From: Pseudoxanthomonas sp. SL93
GTDB lineage: Bacteria > Pseudomonadota > Gammaproteobacteria > Xanthomonadales > Xanthomonadaceae
Direction of reading: 5' to 3'
Length of the DNA: 64,000 nucleotides
Assembly (NCBI RefSeq): GCF_026625825.1
Contig: NZ_CP113065.1
Coordinates: 1,488,001-1,552,000 of the forward strand
Made by a program: the position numbers and the translations under genes
Part shown: piece by piece, positions 38,780 to 48,653 of the stretch
How positions within the stretch are numbered: the stretch's first letter is position 1
Layout: every line of letters begins with the position of its first letter
Notes under the pieces: model-generated
What the model was told of the DNA's origin: nothing
Databases searched by the model: none
Seen by the model: the letters and a program-made list of their open reading frames with translations, nothing else

Positions 38780-39308
38780 CGCCTTCATGGGCCGGGATAC
38801 CGGCTGGTGCCTGCGTGCCAACCGCTGGGGCGAATGGAGCGGCGTGCGTCGCTTCTTCGCCATCGTCAGCCGGTTGGGCGATGGCGTGTTCTGGTATGTG
38901 CTTATGGCGGCGCTGATCGTGGCCGATGGCCTGGAAGGCCTCGCCGCCTCCGCGCACCTCGCAGCGACCGGGGTGATCGCGCTGACGCTGTACAAGCTGC
39001 TCAAGCGCTGGACGCGGCGGCCGCGCCCGTTCGCCTCCGACGTGCGCATCCGCGCCTGGATCGCGCCGCTGGACGAGTTCAGCTTCCCGTCCGGGCACAC
39101 GCTGCACGCGGTGGCGTTCACGCTGGTGGCACTGGCGCACTACCCGGTGCTGGCGCCGCTGCTGATCCCGTTCGCGGGCTGCGTGGCCGCTTCGCGCGTC
39201 GTGCTCGGCCTGCACTACCCGAGCGACGTACTGGCCGCGACGGCCATCGGCAGCGCACTGGCGGCCCTGTCGATCTGGCTGGTGCCCGGCGTCAGCCTGC
39301 TGGGCTGA
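38757..39308 (+). CDS. PAP2-family phosphatase
   Basis: 183-residue membrane phosphatase of the PAP2/lipid phosphatase family. The three active-site motifs are KRWTRRPRP, PSGHTLHAVAF and SRVVLGLHYPSD. About four hydrophobic segments. The ATG at 38757 has GGAGAAG upstream and gives the overlap with the glycosyltransferase; a Met at 38787 is an alternative. The pair suggests a small lipid-modification step (isoprenyl or glycerolipid phosphate). It ends 10 nt from a convergent hydrolase gene. Confidence 0.87.
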   Translation: MRPLLPRNAFMGRDTGWCLRANRWGEWSGVRRFFAIVSRLGDGVFWYVLMAALIVADGLEGLAASAHLAATGVIALTLYKLLKRWTRRPRPFASDVRIRAWIAPLDEFSFPSGHTLHAVAFTLVALAHYPVLAPLLIPFAGCVAASRVVLGLHYPSDVLAATAIGSALAALSIWLVPGVSLLG

Positions 39309-39318
39309 ACGGAAATCG

Positions 39319-40200
39319 TCAGCTTTTCTCCACCCGTGCACGCGTGATCGCGGGTTGCAGCTGGCCCGGCCAGTCGCGGTCGTTCGCCACCTGTGCCGCA
39401 TCGCGACTGCGCTCCAGCGCATCGATGTCGATGTCGGCGATGGCCCACGCGGTCTCGCCGGCCGTCTGTACCACCACGCCATCCGCGGGCAAGCCACGAT
39501 CCATCGGCGCGAAGATCGCGGCCTCGCCGGTGTTGACGTCGAGCGCGGGGCTCCACGCCGCTTCGCCGGCCGTGACGGACTGTGCGACGAACACGCGGTT
39601 CTCCAGCGCGCGCGCCAGGCACCCCACGCGCACGCGGGTGGCGCCGGCCTCCGTATCGGTGCAGCTGGGCACCAGCAGCAGGCGCGCGCCGGCTTCGGCC
39701 TGGGCACGCACGGGCAGCGGGAACTCGATGTCGTAGCAGACCGCCACACCGGTGCGCACCCCTCCGATGTCGAACACCTTCAGCGCGTCACCGCCATCGA
39801 TGACGCCCAGGCCTTTCTCGAAACCCGTCAGCTGCAGCTTGTCCTGCCACAGATGCGCGCCGTCCGGCGCGAACACGTCGCAACGGTTGCGGTAGCGCCC
39901 GGCGCCCTGCGCCAGCAGGAACGTGCCGGCCACCACATGCAGGTCCATTTCCTTCGCAAGCCCTGCGTACAACGCCAGCCAGTCCTCGCGGTACCGCTGG
40001 ATCGCGGCCAGCGACACGTGCAGGTCGGCCTGCGTGGCGGCATCGAACGTGGCCGCCAGTTCCAGCGACAGATACTCCGGCAGCACGGCCACGCGCGCGC
40101 CTTGCGCGGCCGCGTCACCGAGCACCCGCGCCTGCCTTTCGGCGAAGGCCGCGAAGTCGGCTGGCGCCTGGATCCGATACTTGGCAACGGCCACTTTCAT
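39319..40200 (-). CDS. Carbon-nitrogen hydrolase (nitrilase superfamily)
   Basis: A 293-residue nitrilase-fold amidase. The catalytic Glu-Lys-Cys triad is placed as AVLPEYLSLELA (Glu), HLWQDKLQLTGFE (Lys) and VAVCYDIEFPL (Cys). The amide or nitrile substrate cannot be read from sequence. The start MKVAVAKYRIQAP overlaps the GNAT stop (ATGA at 40197-40200). It ends the minus-strand cre-region gene run. Confidence 0.88.
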   Translation of the reverse strand: MKVAVAKYRIQAPADFAAFAERQARVLGDAAAQGARVAVLPEYLSLELAATFDAATQADLHVSLAAIQRYREDWLALYAGLAKEMDLHVVAGTFLLAQGAGRYRNRCDVFAPDGAHLWQDKLQLTGFEKGLGVIDGGDALKVFDIGGVRTGVAVCYDIEFPLPVRAQAEAGARLLLVPSCTDTEAGATRVRVGCLARALENRVFVAQSVTAGEAAWSPALDVNTGEAAIFAPMDRGLPADGVVVQTAGETAWAIADIDIDALERSRDAAQVANDRDWPGQLQPAITRARVEKS

Positions 40201-40802
40201 GGTGTGGTCTCCAGGGGTCGCAACCAGAACGTCAATGCATGATCCACCTCGCCACGGCCGGTCTCGTGCCACGCCAGGTGCATCGTCATGCCCGGTTGGC
40301 GCCGGTAGCCGCGCTTGTGCCAGAAAACGTCGTTCGGGCGGTGGGTGATGGGTTGTCGCGCGTCATCCGGATCGCGGTCGACCGAACAGAACGCGGTCCA
40401 GCGGAAACGTCCCAGTGCGCGCGCATGCGCCTCGCGATGGTCGAAGAACGCATGGCCGATGCCACGACCGCGATGCGACGGCAACAGCACCGATTCCCCG
40501 AAGTAGAAGACCTCGTCCGGATCGATGTGCGAATCGAGGAAGGGACGGCGAAAGGCCTCGGTGTCGTCCACCAGCGGCAGGCCGGTGGATGCGCCGACCA
40601 CCTGCCCGCCCTCCATCGCCAGAACGAACAGGCTTTCGGGCGATGCCGCATACGCCGCCAGGTAATCGCGCTCGTATGCGAGGTCGCCTTCGTACAGGTA
40701 GGGCCAGTCGCGGAACACGATCACGCGCAGGCGCGCGACATCGTCCAGCCAGGGCGTGATCTCCGGCCCACGGAAAAGGCCGATGGTGTGCGCAGAGGTC
40801 AT
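40197..40802 (-). CDS. GNAT-family acetyltransferase
   Basis: 201 residues. Acetyl-CoA motif PSHRGRGIGHAFFDHREAHA is clear (R-x-x-G-x-G/A). The N-terminal part (RVIVFRDWPYLYEGDLAYERDYL) occurs in a subset of GNAT proteins of unknown substrate. Its 3' end overlaps the hydrolase gene, implying a shared role, perhaps on the same small molecule. 78 nt lie between it and the upstream gene. Confidence 0.8.
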   Translation of the reverse strand: MTSAHTIGLFRGPEITPWLDDVARLRVIVFRDWPYLYEGDLAYERDYLAAYAASPESLFVLAMEGGQVVGASTGLPLVDDTEAFRRPFLDSHIDPDEVFYFGESVLLPSHRGRGIGHAFFDHREAHARALGRFRWTAFCSVDRDPDDARQPITHRPNDVFWHKRGYRRQPGMTMHLAWHETGRGEVDHALTFWLRPLETTP

Positions 40803-40880
40803 CCCTGAACTCTAGCGCACGCCACCGGCCGGGGCGAGATGGGTTGGGTTACCCGGACGGGGGGACGTTCCGCGCCTCGT

Positions 40881-41303
40881 TCAAGACGGGTCCTGCGTGG
40901 GCGCGGCAAGCCCGCGGTCGTCCCACGCATACATCGCCAGTCCTGCACACGGTGCAAGCCACAGCGAAGCACGACCATCACGACTGGTGGTACGGAAACC
41001 TTCGAATGCGCCTTGCGAAACCGCCTGCCACGCGTGATACGCAAGCGGCGCCGCCTGCCGTGCGAGGCCTTCCCTGGCCGTCAACGCATCCTGCAGGAAT
41101 GCTAGGGAACGGGTCGCCAATGCCGACAGCGTGGCCGAAGAGAGTTCGAACAGGATTGCACCGCGACGACAACGGCCCAGCGGCAGCAGCAACGCCGCCA
41201 GTCGTTTCTCGTCTACGGCATCGATCACGACACCGCGGGTCTGGATCTTGTCCGGCAGCACCCGGCGGGCGCGGCGATGGAGGGTGGCGACGTCCAGCAT
41301 CAT
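40881..41303 (-). CDS. Unknown protein downstream of creD
   Basis: 140 residues; I do not recognise a family. It is helical and Leu/Ala/Arg-rich (MMLDVATLHRRARRVLPDKI), with a patch around IQTRGVVIDAVDEKRLAALL. The C-terminal WLAPCAGLAMYAWDD looks like a beta structure. Two adjacent Met codons (41303, 41300) can start it, 5 nt after the creD stop, so it is likely co-expressed with creD. No signal peptide. Its place in the operon makes a link to the cre response worth testing, but no function is assigned. Confidence 0.65.
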   Translation of the reverse strand: MMLDVATLHRRARRVLPDKIQTRGVVIDAVDEKRLAALLLPLGRCRRGAILFELSSATLSALATRSLAFLQDALTAREGLARQAAPLAYHAWQAVSQGAFEGFRTTSRDGRASLWLAPCAGLAMYAWDDRGLAAPTQDPS

Positions 41304-41308
41304 GCGCC

Positions 41309-42679
41309 TCAGCGCAGTTCCGTACTCAACGCGTACCAGTCCATCTTGCGTGTCACCCACATGATGGCGGCCAGGATGCCGAACAGCAGCAGCGAGCCCA
41401 TCAGCAAGGCGTTGTCTTCGGAGACCAGCAGGCCGTACAGCACGCCATACAGCGTGGTCAGCATGGTGGCGAAGCCCGCGGCGCGCAGCCAGCTTTTCAG
41501 CACGCCGGACAGGTAGACGAACTGCAAACCGATGCAGGCCGTGGCCGACAGCACGTAGGACTTCCAGAAACTGATGTGCTCGGACAGGCTGAGCAGCAGC
41601 AGGAAGAAGATCGCCAGCGCCAGGCCCACCAGCAGGTACTGCAAAGGATGGATGGGCAGGCGCTTGATCAGTTCGAACAGCGCGAAGCCGACGAAGGTCA
41701 GCACCACGAACAGGATGCCGTACTTGCTGGCGCGATCGGCCTGCGTGTAGACGTCCACCGGATCCACCAGGCTGACCACCACGCTGTCGATGGCGGCGCC
41801 GTCTTCGTCAAGCGACGCTTCCGAAGACGACACGCGTGTCTGCGGTCGCGTCAGCTTGCCCGACACGCCGGTTTCCAGCTGGCTCTGCGCGGCGCTGGCC
41901 AGCGAGGAGATTTCCCAGCGCGCGGTGAACCCGCTGCCATCCACCGTGCGCTGGTTGGGCAGGAAGCGGCCGCCGAACAGCGGGTGCGGCCATGCCGAAT
42001 GCAGCGCGATGTCGTTGCTGTCCGCCACCGGCGCGATTCCCAGCGACTGCGTACCCGCCAGCGTCATGGTGAGCTGCGCAGCACTGGCCGGCAACTGCAT
42101 GCCCGTGTCTTCCAGCACCGCGTGCAGGCCATCCATGCGGCCGGACATGGCGCCTGTTCCGGCGACCATGGCCCTGGCCACGCCATCCACCTTCAACGTG
42201 GGCGTGCCCACCAGGCCGCGCACGTCGGCCAGGCCCAGCGCGATGTACGGTTGCCCGTACGTCCGACCCGCGACCTCGGTCAACGCCATCGGTTCGAACG
42301 ACGCCTTCATCGCGGCCTTCCACTCGAAGACCCTGACTTCGTACAGCCCGATGCGCCGCTGGCCGGGCTGCAGCCCGCCTTCCACGGCCAGCGTCGTCGG
42401 CGCCTGGAATACATAACCCTCTTCCACCTCATGGCGCAGTTCCGGCGTGCCGTCCGGCTTCACCGCGTTGACCCGCCGCGTCTCCTTCCAAGGCACCACG
42501 CGCAAGGGCCCGACCACCTGCTGGGGGCCGGCCATGCTCTGCGACACGCGCTGCACCGCCTGCGCGCGATAACGCTCGCGGTCCTGGATGGTGCCGCGGA
42601 TCATCAGCAACGGGATAAGCAGCAGCAGGACCAGCCCGCCGATGGTGAGGAAGCGCAATAGAAGACGCAGTGATTTCAT
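41309..42679 (-). CDS. creD: CreD-family inner-membrane protein
   Basis: 456-residue inner-membrane protein of the CreD (Cet) family; E. coli CreD has 450. N-terminal membrane segment FLTIGGLVLLLLIPLLMI, a large periplasmic beta-rich domain (about 35-320), then several C-terminal membrane segments (GILFVVLTFVGFALFELI onward). CreD is the main target of CreBC in E. coli and is linked to envelope stress or beta-lactam response. A cre-tag lies 66 nt upstream. The unknown gene at 40881 follows after 5 nt. Confidence 0.93.
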   Translation of the reverse strand: MKSLRLLLRFLTIGGLVLLLLIPLLMIRGTIQDRERYRAQAVQRVSQSMAGPQQVVGPLRVVPWKETRRVNAVKPDGTPELRHEVEEGYVFQAPTTLAVEGGLQPGQRRIGLYEVRVFEWKAAMKASFEPMALTEVAGRTYGQPYIALGLADVRGLVGTPTLKVDGVARAMVAGTGAMSGRMDGLHAVLEDTGMQLPASAAQLTMTLAGTQSLGIAPVADSNDIALHSAWPHPLFGGRFLPNQRTVDGSGFTARWEISSLASAAQSQLETGVSGKLTRPQTRVSSSEASLDEDGAAIDSVVVSLVDPVDVYTQADRASKYGILFVVLTFVGFALFELIKRLPIHPLQYLLVGLALAIFFLLLLSLSEHISFWKSYVLSATACIGLQFVYLSGVLKSWLRAAGFATMLTTLYGVLYGLLVSEDNALLMGSLLLFGILAAIMWVTRKMDWYALSTELR

Positions 42680-42744
42680 TGGATGGCCCCGGTTGAGTAC
42701 GGGGACATCGTCAGGGCGTCACGTGCAACCGGCAGGAAGCGGAT

Positions 42745-42760
42745 TTGAAGTCTGTGTGAA
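42745..42760 (-). promoter_or_regulatory. Cre-tag upstream of creD
   Basis: Minus strand: TTCAC-ACAGAC-TTCAA, matching the CreB binding consensus TTCAC-n6-TTCAC at 9 of the 10 fixed bases. It lies 66 nt before the creD ATG inside the 131-nt creC-creD gap, where it would allow CreB to induce creD apart from creBC. Confidence 0.8.
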
Positions 42761-42810
42761 GTCGACGCCGTGGGCCCTACCGCACCGGGAGAGCGGATTG
42801 CTTCGCGGCA

Positions 42811-44250
42811 TCACACCCGGGGCAGCGACAACACGGCTTCGGCCCCGCCTTCGGCGCGGTTGCGCAGGGCTACGTCTCCCCCGTGCAGGCGCATCACTTC
42901 ACGCACGAACGGCAGGCCCAGGCCGGAACTCCGCTGCCCGGTGTCAGGGCGGGCGAGCGAATAGAAGCGTTCGAACACCCGTGCACCGGCGTAATCCGGC
43001 ACCCCCTGCCCCTGGTCGGCCACCACCACCTGCACGCGCTCGCCGTCAGCCTGCGCCTGCAGCCGGATGATGCCACCCGCCGGCGAGAACGCGATCGCGT
43101 TGTCCAGCACGTTCGACAACGACTGCCGCAGCAGGAAGGCATCGCCTTCTACCGCCCACGCCTCGGCGGGAGGCACGACCTGCAACTGCAGCTGGCGCGA
43201 GGCGAGCTTGCCTTCCAGTCCCTGCGCGGCCTGCGCCATCAGGGCACCCACGTCGAGCCGTTCGCGCTTTTGCAGCCAGCCATGCTGTTCCACCTCCGCA
43301 AGCGCCAACAGCTTGTCGATGGTCTCGGTGAGGCGCTGTTCCTGGGTATGGATGTTGCGGGCGAACCGTTGGCGGTCTGCTTCCGGCAATGGCTCCTGCA
43401 GCAGTTCGGCGGCGCCGCGGATGGCCGCCAGCGGGCTCTTCATCTCATGCGTCAGCGACTGCACGTACTGCTCGACGTAGGCCTTGCCTTCCAGCTTGCG
43501 GCGCATGTCCTCGATGGCCTGCCCCAGGTCGCCGATCTCGTCGCGCCGTGGCTCGGGCGGGGGGACCGGCTCGCCGGCACTGACGGCCTGGGCATAACGG
43601 TTGAGCCGCCGGATGCCGCGCACCAGCCACCAGGTGATCAGCACGCCGATCAACGCCGACAGGCCGATCAGCCAGGCGCCCTGGCGGAGGATGGCGCGCT
43701 GGCTGGCGGCGATGAAGGGGTCGATGGTGTGGTTGGGCTGGGCCACCGTCAGCACGCCGATCAAGCGGGCATCGTCGGCGGGGTCGCGGATCGGGGCGGC
43801 CACATGCATCACGGTGCGGCTGGCGTCGCCCGGGGTTTCCGGGCTGGAGCGCGCGCCGTACTCCCCGCGCAGCGTGCGGTAGACGTCGTTCCAGCGGGAA
43901 TTGTCGCGGCCCACATCCCGGCCCGCGGTGTCGTAGACCACGATGCCGCGCGTGTCGGTGATGGTGACGCGATAGTCCAGGTGGCGCTTGGGGAAACTCC
44001 AGACCTGCGCCTTCAGGTCACGCCGGCCGGCTTCGGTCAGCCGCCGTGCGAACTCGCCGTCGCGGATGCGCCCGGCCTTCATGTCGTCGGCCGCCATCAC
44101 GGCCAGCACGTTGGCGGCGTCGACCAGGGTGGATTCCATCGCCTGCCGCACGCCCGGCTTCACTTCGTTGACGAACACCCGCATCACGAAGAACGCAGCC
44201 AACCCGGCGATCAGGAAGAACCCCAGGAACAACCGCATGCCCAGGCGCAT
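42811..44250 (-). CDS. creC: Sensor histidine kinase CreC
   Basis: 479-residue inner-membrane kinase (E. coli CreC 474). Two membrane segments (LFLGFFLIAGLAAFFVMRVF and AWLIGLSALIGVLITWWLV) bracket a periplasmic sensor domain of about 160 residues. Then HAMP, and phosphoacceptor H268 in SLTHEMKSPLAAI, with N box (NVLDNAIAFSP) and G boxes (DQGQGVPD, SSGLGLPFV). The ATG at 44250 lies 1 nt from the creB stop; an ATG 4 codons later also fits. It senses envelope or metabolic state in E. coli; the signal here is not shown. Confidence 0.92.
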   Translation of the reverse strand: MRLGMRLFLGFFLIAGLAAFFVMRVFVNEVKPGVRQAMESTLVDAANVLAVMAADDMKAGRIRDGEFARRLTEAGRRDLKAQVWSFPKRHLDYRVTITDTRGIVVYDTAGRDVGRDNSRWNDVYRTLRGEYGARSSPETPGDASRTVMHVAAPIRDPADDARLIGVLTVAQPNHTIDPFIAASQRAILRQGAWLIGLSALIGVLITWWLVRGIRRLNRYAQAVSAGEPVPPPEPRRDEIGDLGQAIEDMRRKLEGKAYVEQYVQSLTHEMKSPLAAIRGAAELLQEPLPEADRQRFARNIHTQEQRLTETIDKLLALAEVEQHGWLQKRERLDVGALMAQAAQGLEGKLASRQLQLQVVPPAEAWAVEGDAFLLRQSLSNVLDNAIAFSPAGGIIRLQAQADGERVQVVVADQGQGVPDYAGARVFERFYSLARPDTGQRSSGLGLPFVREVMRLHGGDVALRNRAEGGAEAVLSLPRV

Positions 44251-44251
44251 G

Positions 44252-44932
44252 TCAGGCCTCGATGGCGTAGCCCAGCCCGCGATGGGTGCGGATGGGGTCC
44301 GGGTCGGCGCCGGCCGCACGCAGCTTGCCGCGCAGCGTCTTGATGTGGGTGTCCACGGTGCGGTCGGCGCTGTCGGCGTCGCTGTCCCAGCCGCGGTCCA
44401 TCAGCTGCGCACGGGTCAGGATGGCACCGGGGCGTTGAAGCAGGGCGGACAGCAGCGCGTACTCGTAGCGTGTCAGGTCCAGCAGCTGGTCACGGAAACG
44501 GATGCGGTGGCCTTCGCCGTCCAGCGCGAACTCGCCACGCAGCGTCCACGCATCGGCGGCGACGCCGGCCACGGGCACCCGGCGCAGGCGTGCCCGCACG
44601 CGTGCGACCAGTTCGCGCGGCGAAAAGGGCTTGGCCATGTAGTCGTCGGCACCCAGTTCCAGGCCCAGCACGCGGTCGATCTCGTCGTTGCGCGCGGTCA
44701 GGAAGATCACCGGCACGTCGCTCACTGCGCGCAGTTCGCGGCAGATGTCGAAGCCGCTGGCATCCGGCAGCCCCACGTCCAGCACCACCACGTCCACGCC
44801 ACCGGCCCGCACGCGCGGCAGCACCTCGCGGCCCAGCAGGCAGTGGTCGGCCTCGAGCCCTTCGCTGCGCAATGCGTACAGCACGGCATCGGCGATGGCG
44901 GGTTCGTCTTCGGCAATCAATACGCGCGGCAT
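44252..44932 (-). CDS. creB: Response regulator CreB
   Basis: 226-residue OmpR-family regulator (E. coli 229). Receiver domain: acidic pair near E8/D9, phosphorylation site D52 (LDVGLPDASG), Thr in FLTARND and Lys in MAKPFSPRE. The winged helix ends IRTHRGLGYAIEA. The ATG at 44932 (MPRVLIAEDEP) is preferred; an upstream in-frame ATG would overlap rlmJ. First gene of creBCD and divergent from rlmJ, with only 25 nt between start codons, so little room for a promoter on each side. Confidence 0.93.
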   Translation of the reverse strand: MPRVLIAEDEPAIADAVLYALRSEGLEADHCLLGREVLPRVRAGGVDVVVLDVGLPDASGFDICRELRAVSDVPVIFLTARNDEIDRVLGLELGADDYMAKPFSPRELVARVRARLRRVPVAGVAADAWTLRGEFALDGEGHRIRFRDQLLDLTRYEYALLSALLQRPGAILTRAQLMDRGWDSDADSADRTVDTHIKTLRGKLRAAGADPDPIRTHRGLGYAIEA

Positions 44933-44957
44933 GGGACAAGCATATATGCTGCGCGGC

Positions 44958-45815
44958 ATGAATTACCGCCACGCTTTCCACGCCGGCAACCATGCCGATG
45001 TCCTCAAGCACATCATCCTGCTCGCCCTGGTGGACGCGCTGAAGCGCAAGGACACGCCGTTCTTCGTGCTGGACACGCATGCCGGGCGCGGGCGCTACCT
45101 GCTGGGCGGGGTGGAAAGCCGCAAGACCTCGGAAGCCGAGGACGGCGTATTCAAGCTGGCGGGCGAACCGCGCCTGCCGGAACTGGCCGAACGTTACCTG
45201 CGCGCGGTGGAAGCCAACAATCCGGTGGGCGCGCTGGTCGCCTACCCCGGCTCGCCGCTGCTGGTCGCACAGGCCCTGCGCGAACAGGACCGGCTGGCGG
45301 CCTGCGAACTCCAGCCGGAGGAAGCACAGGCGCTGAAGGAGCTTTTCGCCCACGACAGCCGCGTGGCCGTTCATGCCCGCGATGGTTACGCCGCGATGAA
45401 GGCACTGCTGCCGCCGCGCAGCGGCGAAACCCGCATCGCGCGTGGGCTGGTGCTGATCGATCCACCCTACGAAGCCCAGGATGCCGAGTACCCGCAGATC
45501 ATCAGCGCACTGCGTGAGTCGCTGGAGCGCTGGCCGGCGGCCACCTATGCGGTCTGGTACCCCATCAAGCAGCGCCGCAGCCTGCTGCCCTTCTTCCGCA
45601 AGGCCGCCGCGCTGCCGGCCAAATCGTCGTTCGTGGCCGAACTGCAGGTGCGCCCGGACGACTCCCCGCTGCGCCTCAATGGCAGCGGGATGCTGGTGGT
45701 GAATCCGCCGTGGCAGCTGGAACAGGCCATCGCTCCCGTCCTGCCCGTGCTGCAGAAGGTGCTGGGCGAGCCCGGCGCCAGCACGCGGCTGGAATGGTTG
45801 CGCGCCGCCGGTTGA
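44958..45815 (+). CDS. rlmJ: 23S rRNA (adenine(2030)-N6)-methyltransferase RlmJ
   Basis: Methylates A2030 of naked 23S rRNA; 285 residues (E. coli 280). The start [20 protein letters not shown] is the family N-terminus. The SAM-binding part includes [13 protein letters not shown], the target-site motif is IDPPYE (D/N-PP-Y), and [15 protein letters not shown] and VWYPIKQRR are typical. An ATG 4 codons upstream is possible but less likely. Monocistronic, divergent from creB. Confidence 0.95.
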   Translation: MNYRHAFHAGNHADVLKHIILLALVDALKRKDTPFFVLDTHAGRGRYLLGGVESRKTSEAEDGVFKLAGEPRLPELAERYLRAVEANNPVGALVAYPGSPLLVAQALREQDRLAACELQPEEAQALKELFAHDSRVAVHARDGYAAMKALLPPRSGETRIARGLVLIDPPYEAQDAEYPQIISALRESLERWPAATYAVWYPIKQRRSLLPFFRKAAALPAKSSFVAELQVRPDDSPLRLNGSGMLVVNPPWQLEQAIAPVLPVLQKVLGEPGASTRLEWLRAAG

Positions 45816-45870
45816 TCACGGCGCCTGTGCGAGAATCGCGCCTCTCCCATTTCCCTACTCTGCGAACCCC

Positions 45871-46830
<960 letters not shown>

Positions 46831-46907
46831 ATCAAGGCAATACCCGCTCCCCGGGGCGGGTGCTGGAGTCACTCCCCGCCGCAATCCATTCATGCGAGCA
46901 TGCCGAC

Positions 46908-47456
46908 ATGACCGCGCCGAAACGACTTCCGCCCTGGCACGAGCACTTCCGCCTGCCCAGCGGCCGCGAGCTGATGATCCGTCCGATCCGGCCGGAGGAT
47001 GCCGGCCCCATCCAGGGCGCCTTCACCCTGCTGGGTCCGGAAGAAATCCGCCACCGCTTCCTCTACGCGATCAAGGAACTGACCCCGGAGATGGCGCAGC
47101 GCCTGTGCCATCCCGATCCGCAGAACGAATTCGCCCTGGTGGCGGCAGAGCCGCTTCCGCCCGGTGAAGCGCTGGTGGGGGCGGTGGCGCGTGCCTCCAT
47201 CGTGCCGCGTACCCGCGATGCCGAGTACGCCATCCTGGTCAGCCATTTCATCGCCGGCCAGGGCCTGGGCCGGCACCTGATGCGCAAGCTGGTCAAGTGG
47301 GCCCGCTCCAAGAAGCTCGACCGCCTGTACGGCGACGTGCTGGACACCAACCAGCCCATGCTGCAGTTGGCCACCTCGCTGGGCTTCAAGCGCCTGCGCG
47401 AGGGCGATACGCCCGGCCTGGTCCGTGTCGTGCTGGACCTCAACGAAGACCCCTGA
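46908..47456 (+). CDS. GNAT-family acetyltransferase, Pat-domain-like
   Basis: 182 residues. The opening LPSGRELMIRPIRPEDAGPI and the acetyl-CoA motif GQGLGRHLMRKLVKWAR resemble the GNAT domain of Pat/YfiQ protein lysine acetyltransferases, but the acyl-CoA-synthetase-like part is absent. The sequence LGPEEIRHRFLYAIKELT supports this group. Substrate unknown. The ATG at 46908 gives the family N-terminus; the longer reading upstream overlaps the DUF808 gene. Confidence 0.82.
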   Translation: MTAPKRLPPWHEHFRLPSGRELMIRPIRPEDAGPIQGAFTLLGPEEIRHRFLYAIKELTPEMAQRLCHPDPQNEFALVAAEPLPPGEALVGAVARASIVPRTRDAEYAILVSHFIAGQGLGRHLMRKLVKWARSKKLDRLYGDVLDTNQPMLQLATSLGFKRLREGDTPGLVRVVLDLNEDP

Positions 47457-47583
47457 GGTCCCGTCCCGATCCTCCTGCAAACCGTGGTCCGATCAACGGC
47501 CTGTACGCGAGCGGGCATCGGCGTAACCTGCCTCCCGGGGGCTCGCGGCAGGCCTTGCCGCGCGGCGGCGAGGAGGCCTTGCG

Positions 47584-48633
47584 ATGGGCATCGACGAACA
47601 CCGGCTCAACGAGTTCCTGGGGCATGCGGTCGGTGACCTGGGCGCCGCGATCAGCGCCACGCTGATGCTGGTCGGCGATCGCCTGGGGCTGTACCGCGCC
47701 CTGGCCGATGCACCCGCCACGCCGGCCGAACTGGCCCAGCGCACCCACACCCACGAACGCTACATCCGCGAATGGCTGGGCAACCAGGCCGCCGGCGGTT
47801 ACGTCAGCTTCGACGCGGCGAACGGGCGCTACTCGCTGGACGAGGCGCAGGCGCTCTGCCTGGCCAATCCCGACAGCCCGGTCGACCTGGCAGGCGCCTA
47901 CTACATCGTCGAAGCCGCTTTCCATGCGCTGGAACGCACCACCGAGAACTTCCGCAGTGGCCAGGGCATGGAATGGGGCGAGCACCACGCCTGCCTGTTC
48001 CATGGCACCGAGCGCTTCTTCCGCGCCGGTTACCACGCCCACCTTCTGGCCGAATGGCTACCCGCGCTGGACGGCGCGGTGGAGAAGCTCGAGCGTGGCG
48101 CGCTGGTGGCGGACGTGGGCTGCGGCCACGGCGCCAGCACGGTGCTGATGGCCAAGGCCTTCCCGCATTCGCAGTTCGTCGGCTACGACTACCATGCGGA
48201 CTCGATCCGTACCGCCAGCGAACGCGCGCAGGCGAGCGGCGTGCGCAACGCGCGTTTCGAAGTGGCCGACGCCGTCAGCTATGGCGAGGAGAGCCTGGAC
48301 CTGGTCACCTTCTTCGACTGCCTGCATGACATGGGTGACCCGATCGGCGCGGCCCGGCACGCCCATGACGCGCTCAAGCCGGATGGCCACTGCCTGCTGG
48401 TGGAGCCTTTCGCCGGCGACCACGTGCAGGACAACCTCAACCCGGTGGGACGCGTCTATTACGGCGCTTCCTCGCAGATCTGCGTGCCGGTGTCGCTGGC
48501 CCGGCATGGCCCGGCGCTGGGCGCCCAGGCCGGCCAGGCCCGCCTGCACCAGGTGATGGCGGAAGGCGGGTTCCGGCGTTTCCGGCGCGCGGCGCAAACG
48601 CCGTTCAACCTGGTACTGGAAGCCAGGCCCTGA
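47584..48633 (+). CDS. SAM-dependent methyltransferase with N-terminal winged helix
   Basis: 349 residues, class I methyltransferase. The first 90 or so form a winged-helix-like dimer domain (LGLYRALADAPATPAELAQR...YIREWLGNQAAGGYV). Motif I is LVADVGCGHGASTVLM and motif III near HDALKPDGHCLLVEP. This architecture occurs in O-methyltransferases and in Rv2258c-like enzymes; the acceptor is unknown. 20 nt before a DUF4242 gene on the same strand, so likely one transcript. Confidence 0.87.
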   Translation: MGIDEHRLNEFLGHAVGDLGAAISATLMLVGDRLGLYRALADAPATPAELAQRTHTHERYIREWLGNQAAGGYVSFDAANGRYSLDEAQALCLANPDSPVDLAGAYYIVEAAFHALERTTENFRSGQGMEWGEHHACLFHGTERFFRAGYHAHLLAEWLPALDGAVEKLERGALVADVGCGHGASTVLMAKAFPHSQFVGYDYHADSIRTASERAQASGVRNARFEVADAVSYGEESLDLVTFFDCLHDMGDPIGAARHAHDALKPDGHCLLVEPFAGDHVQDNLNPVGRVYYGASSQICVPVSLARHGPALGAQAGQARLHQVMAEGGFRRFRRAAQTPFNLVLEARP

Positions 48634-48653
48634 CCCATCCCAAGGAGAACGCG

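Noticed and set aside
40844..42661. 605-codon plus-strand reading opposite creD
   Set aside because: Mirror of creD and the unknown gene; no domain.
46842..46861. G/C hairpin after the DUF808 gene as a terminator
   Set aside because: No U-run follows; too weak to call.
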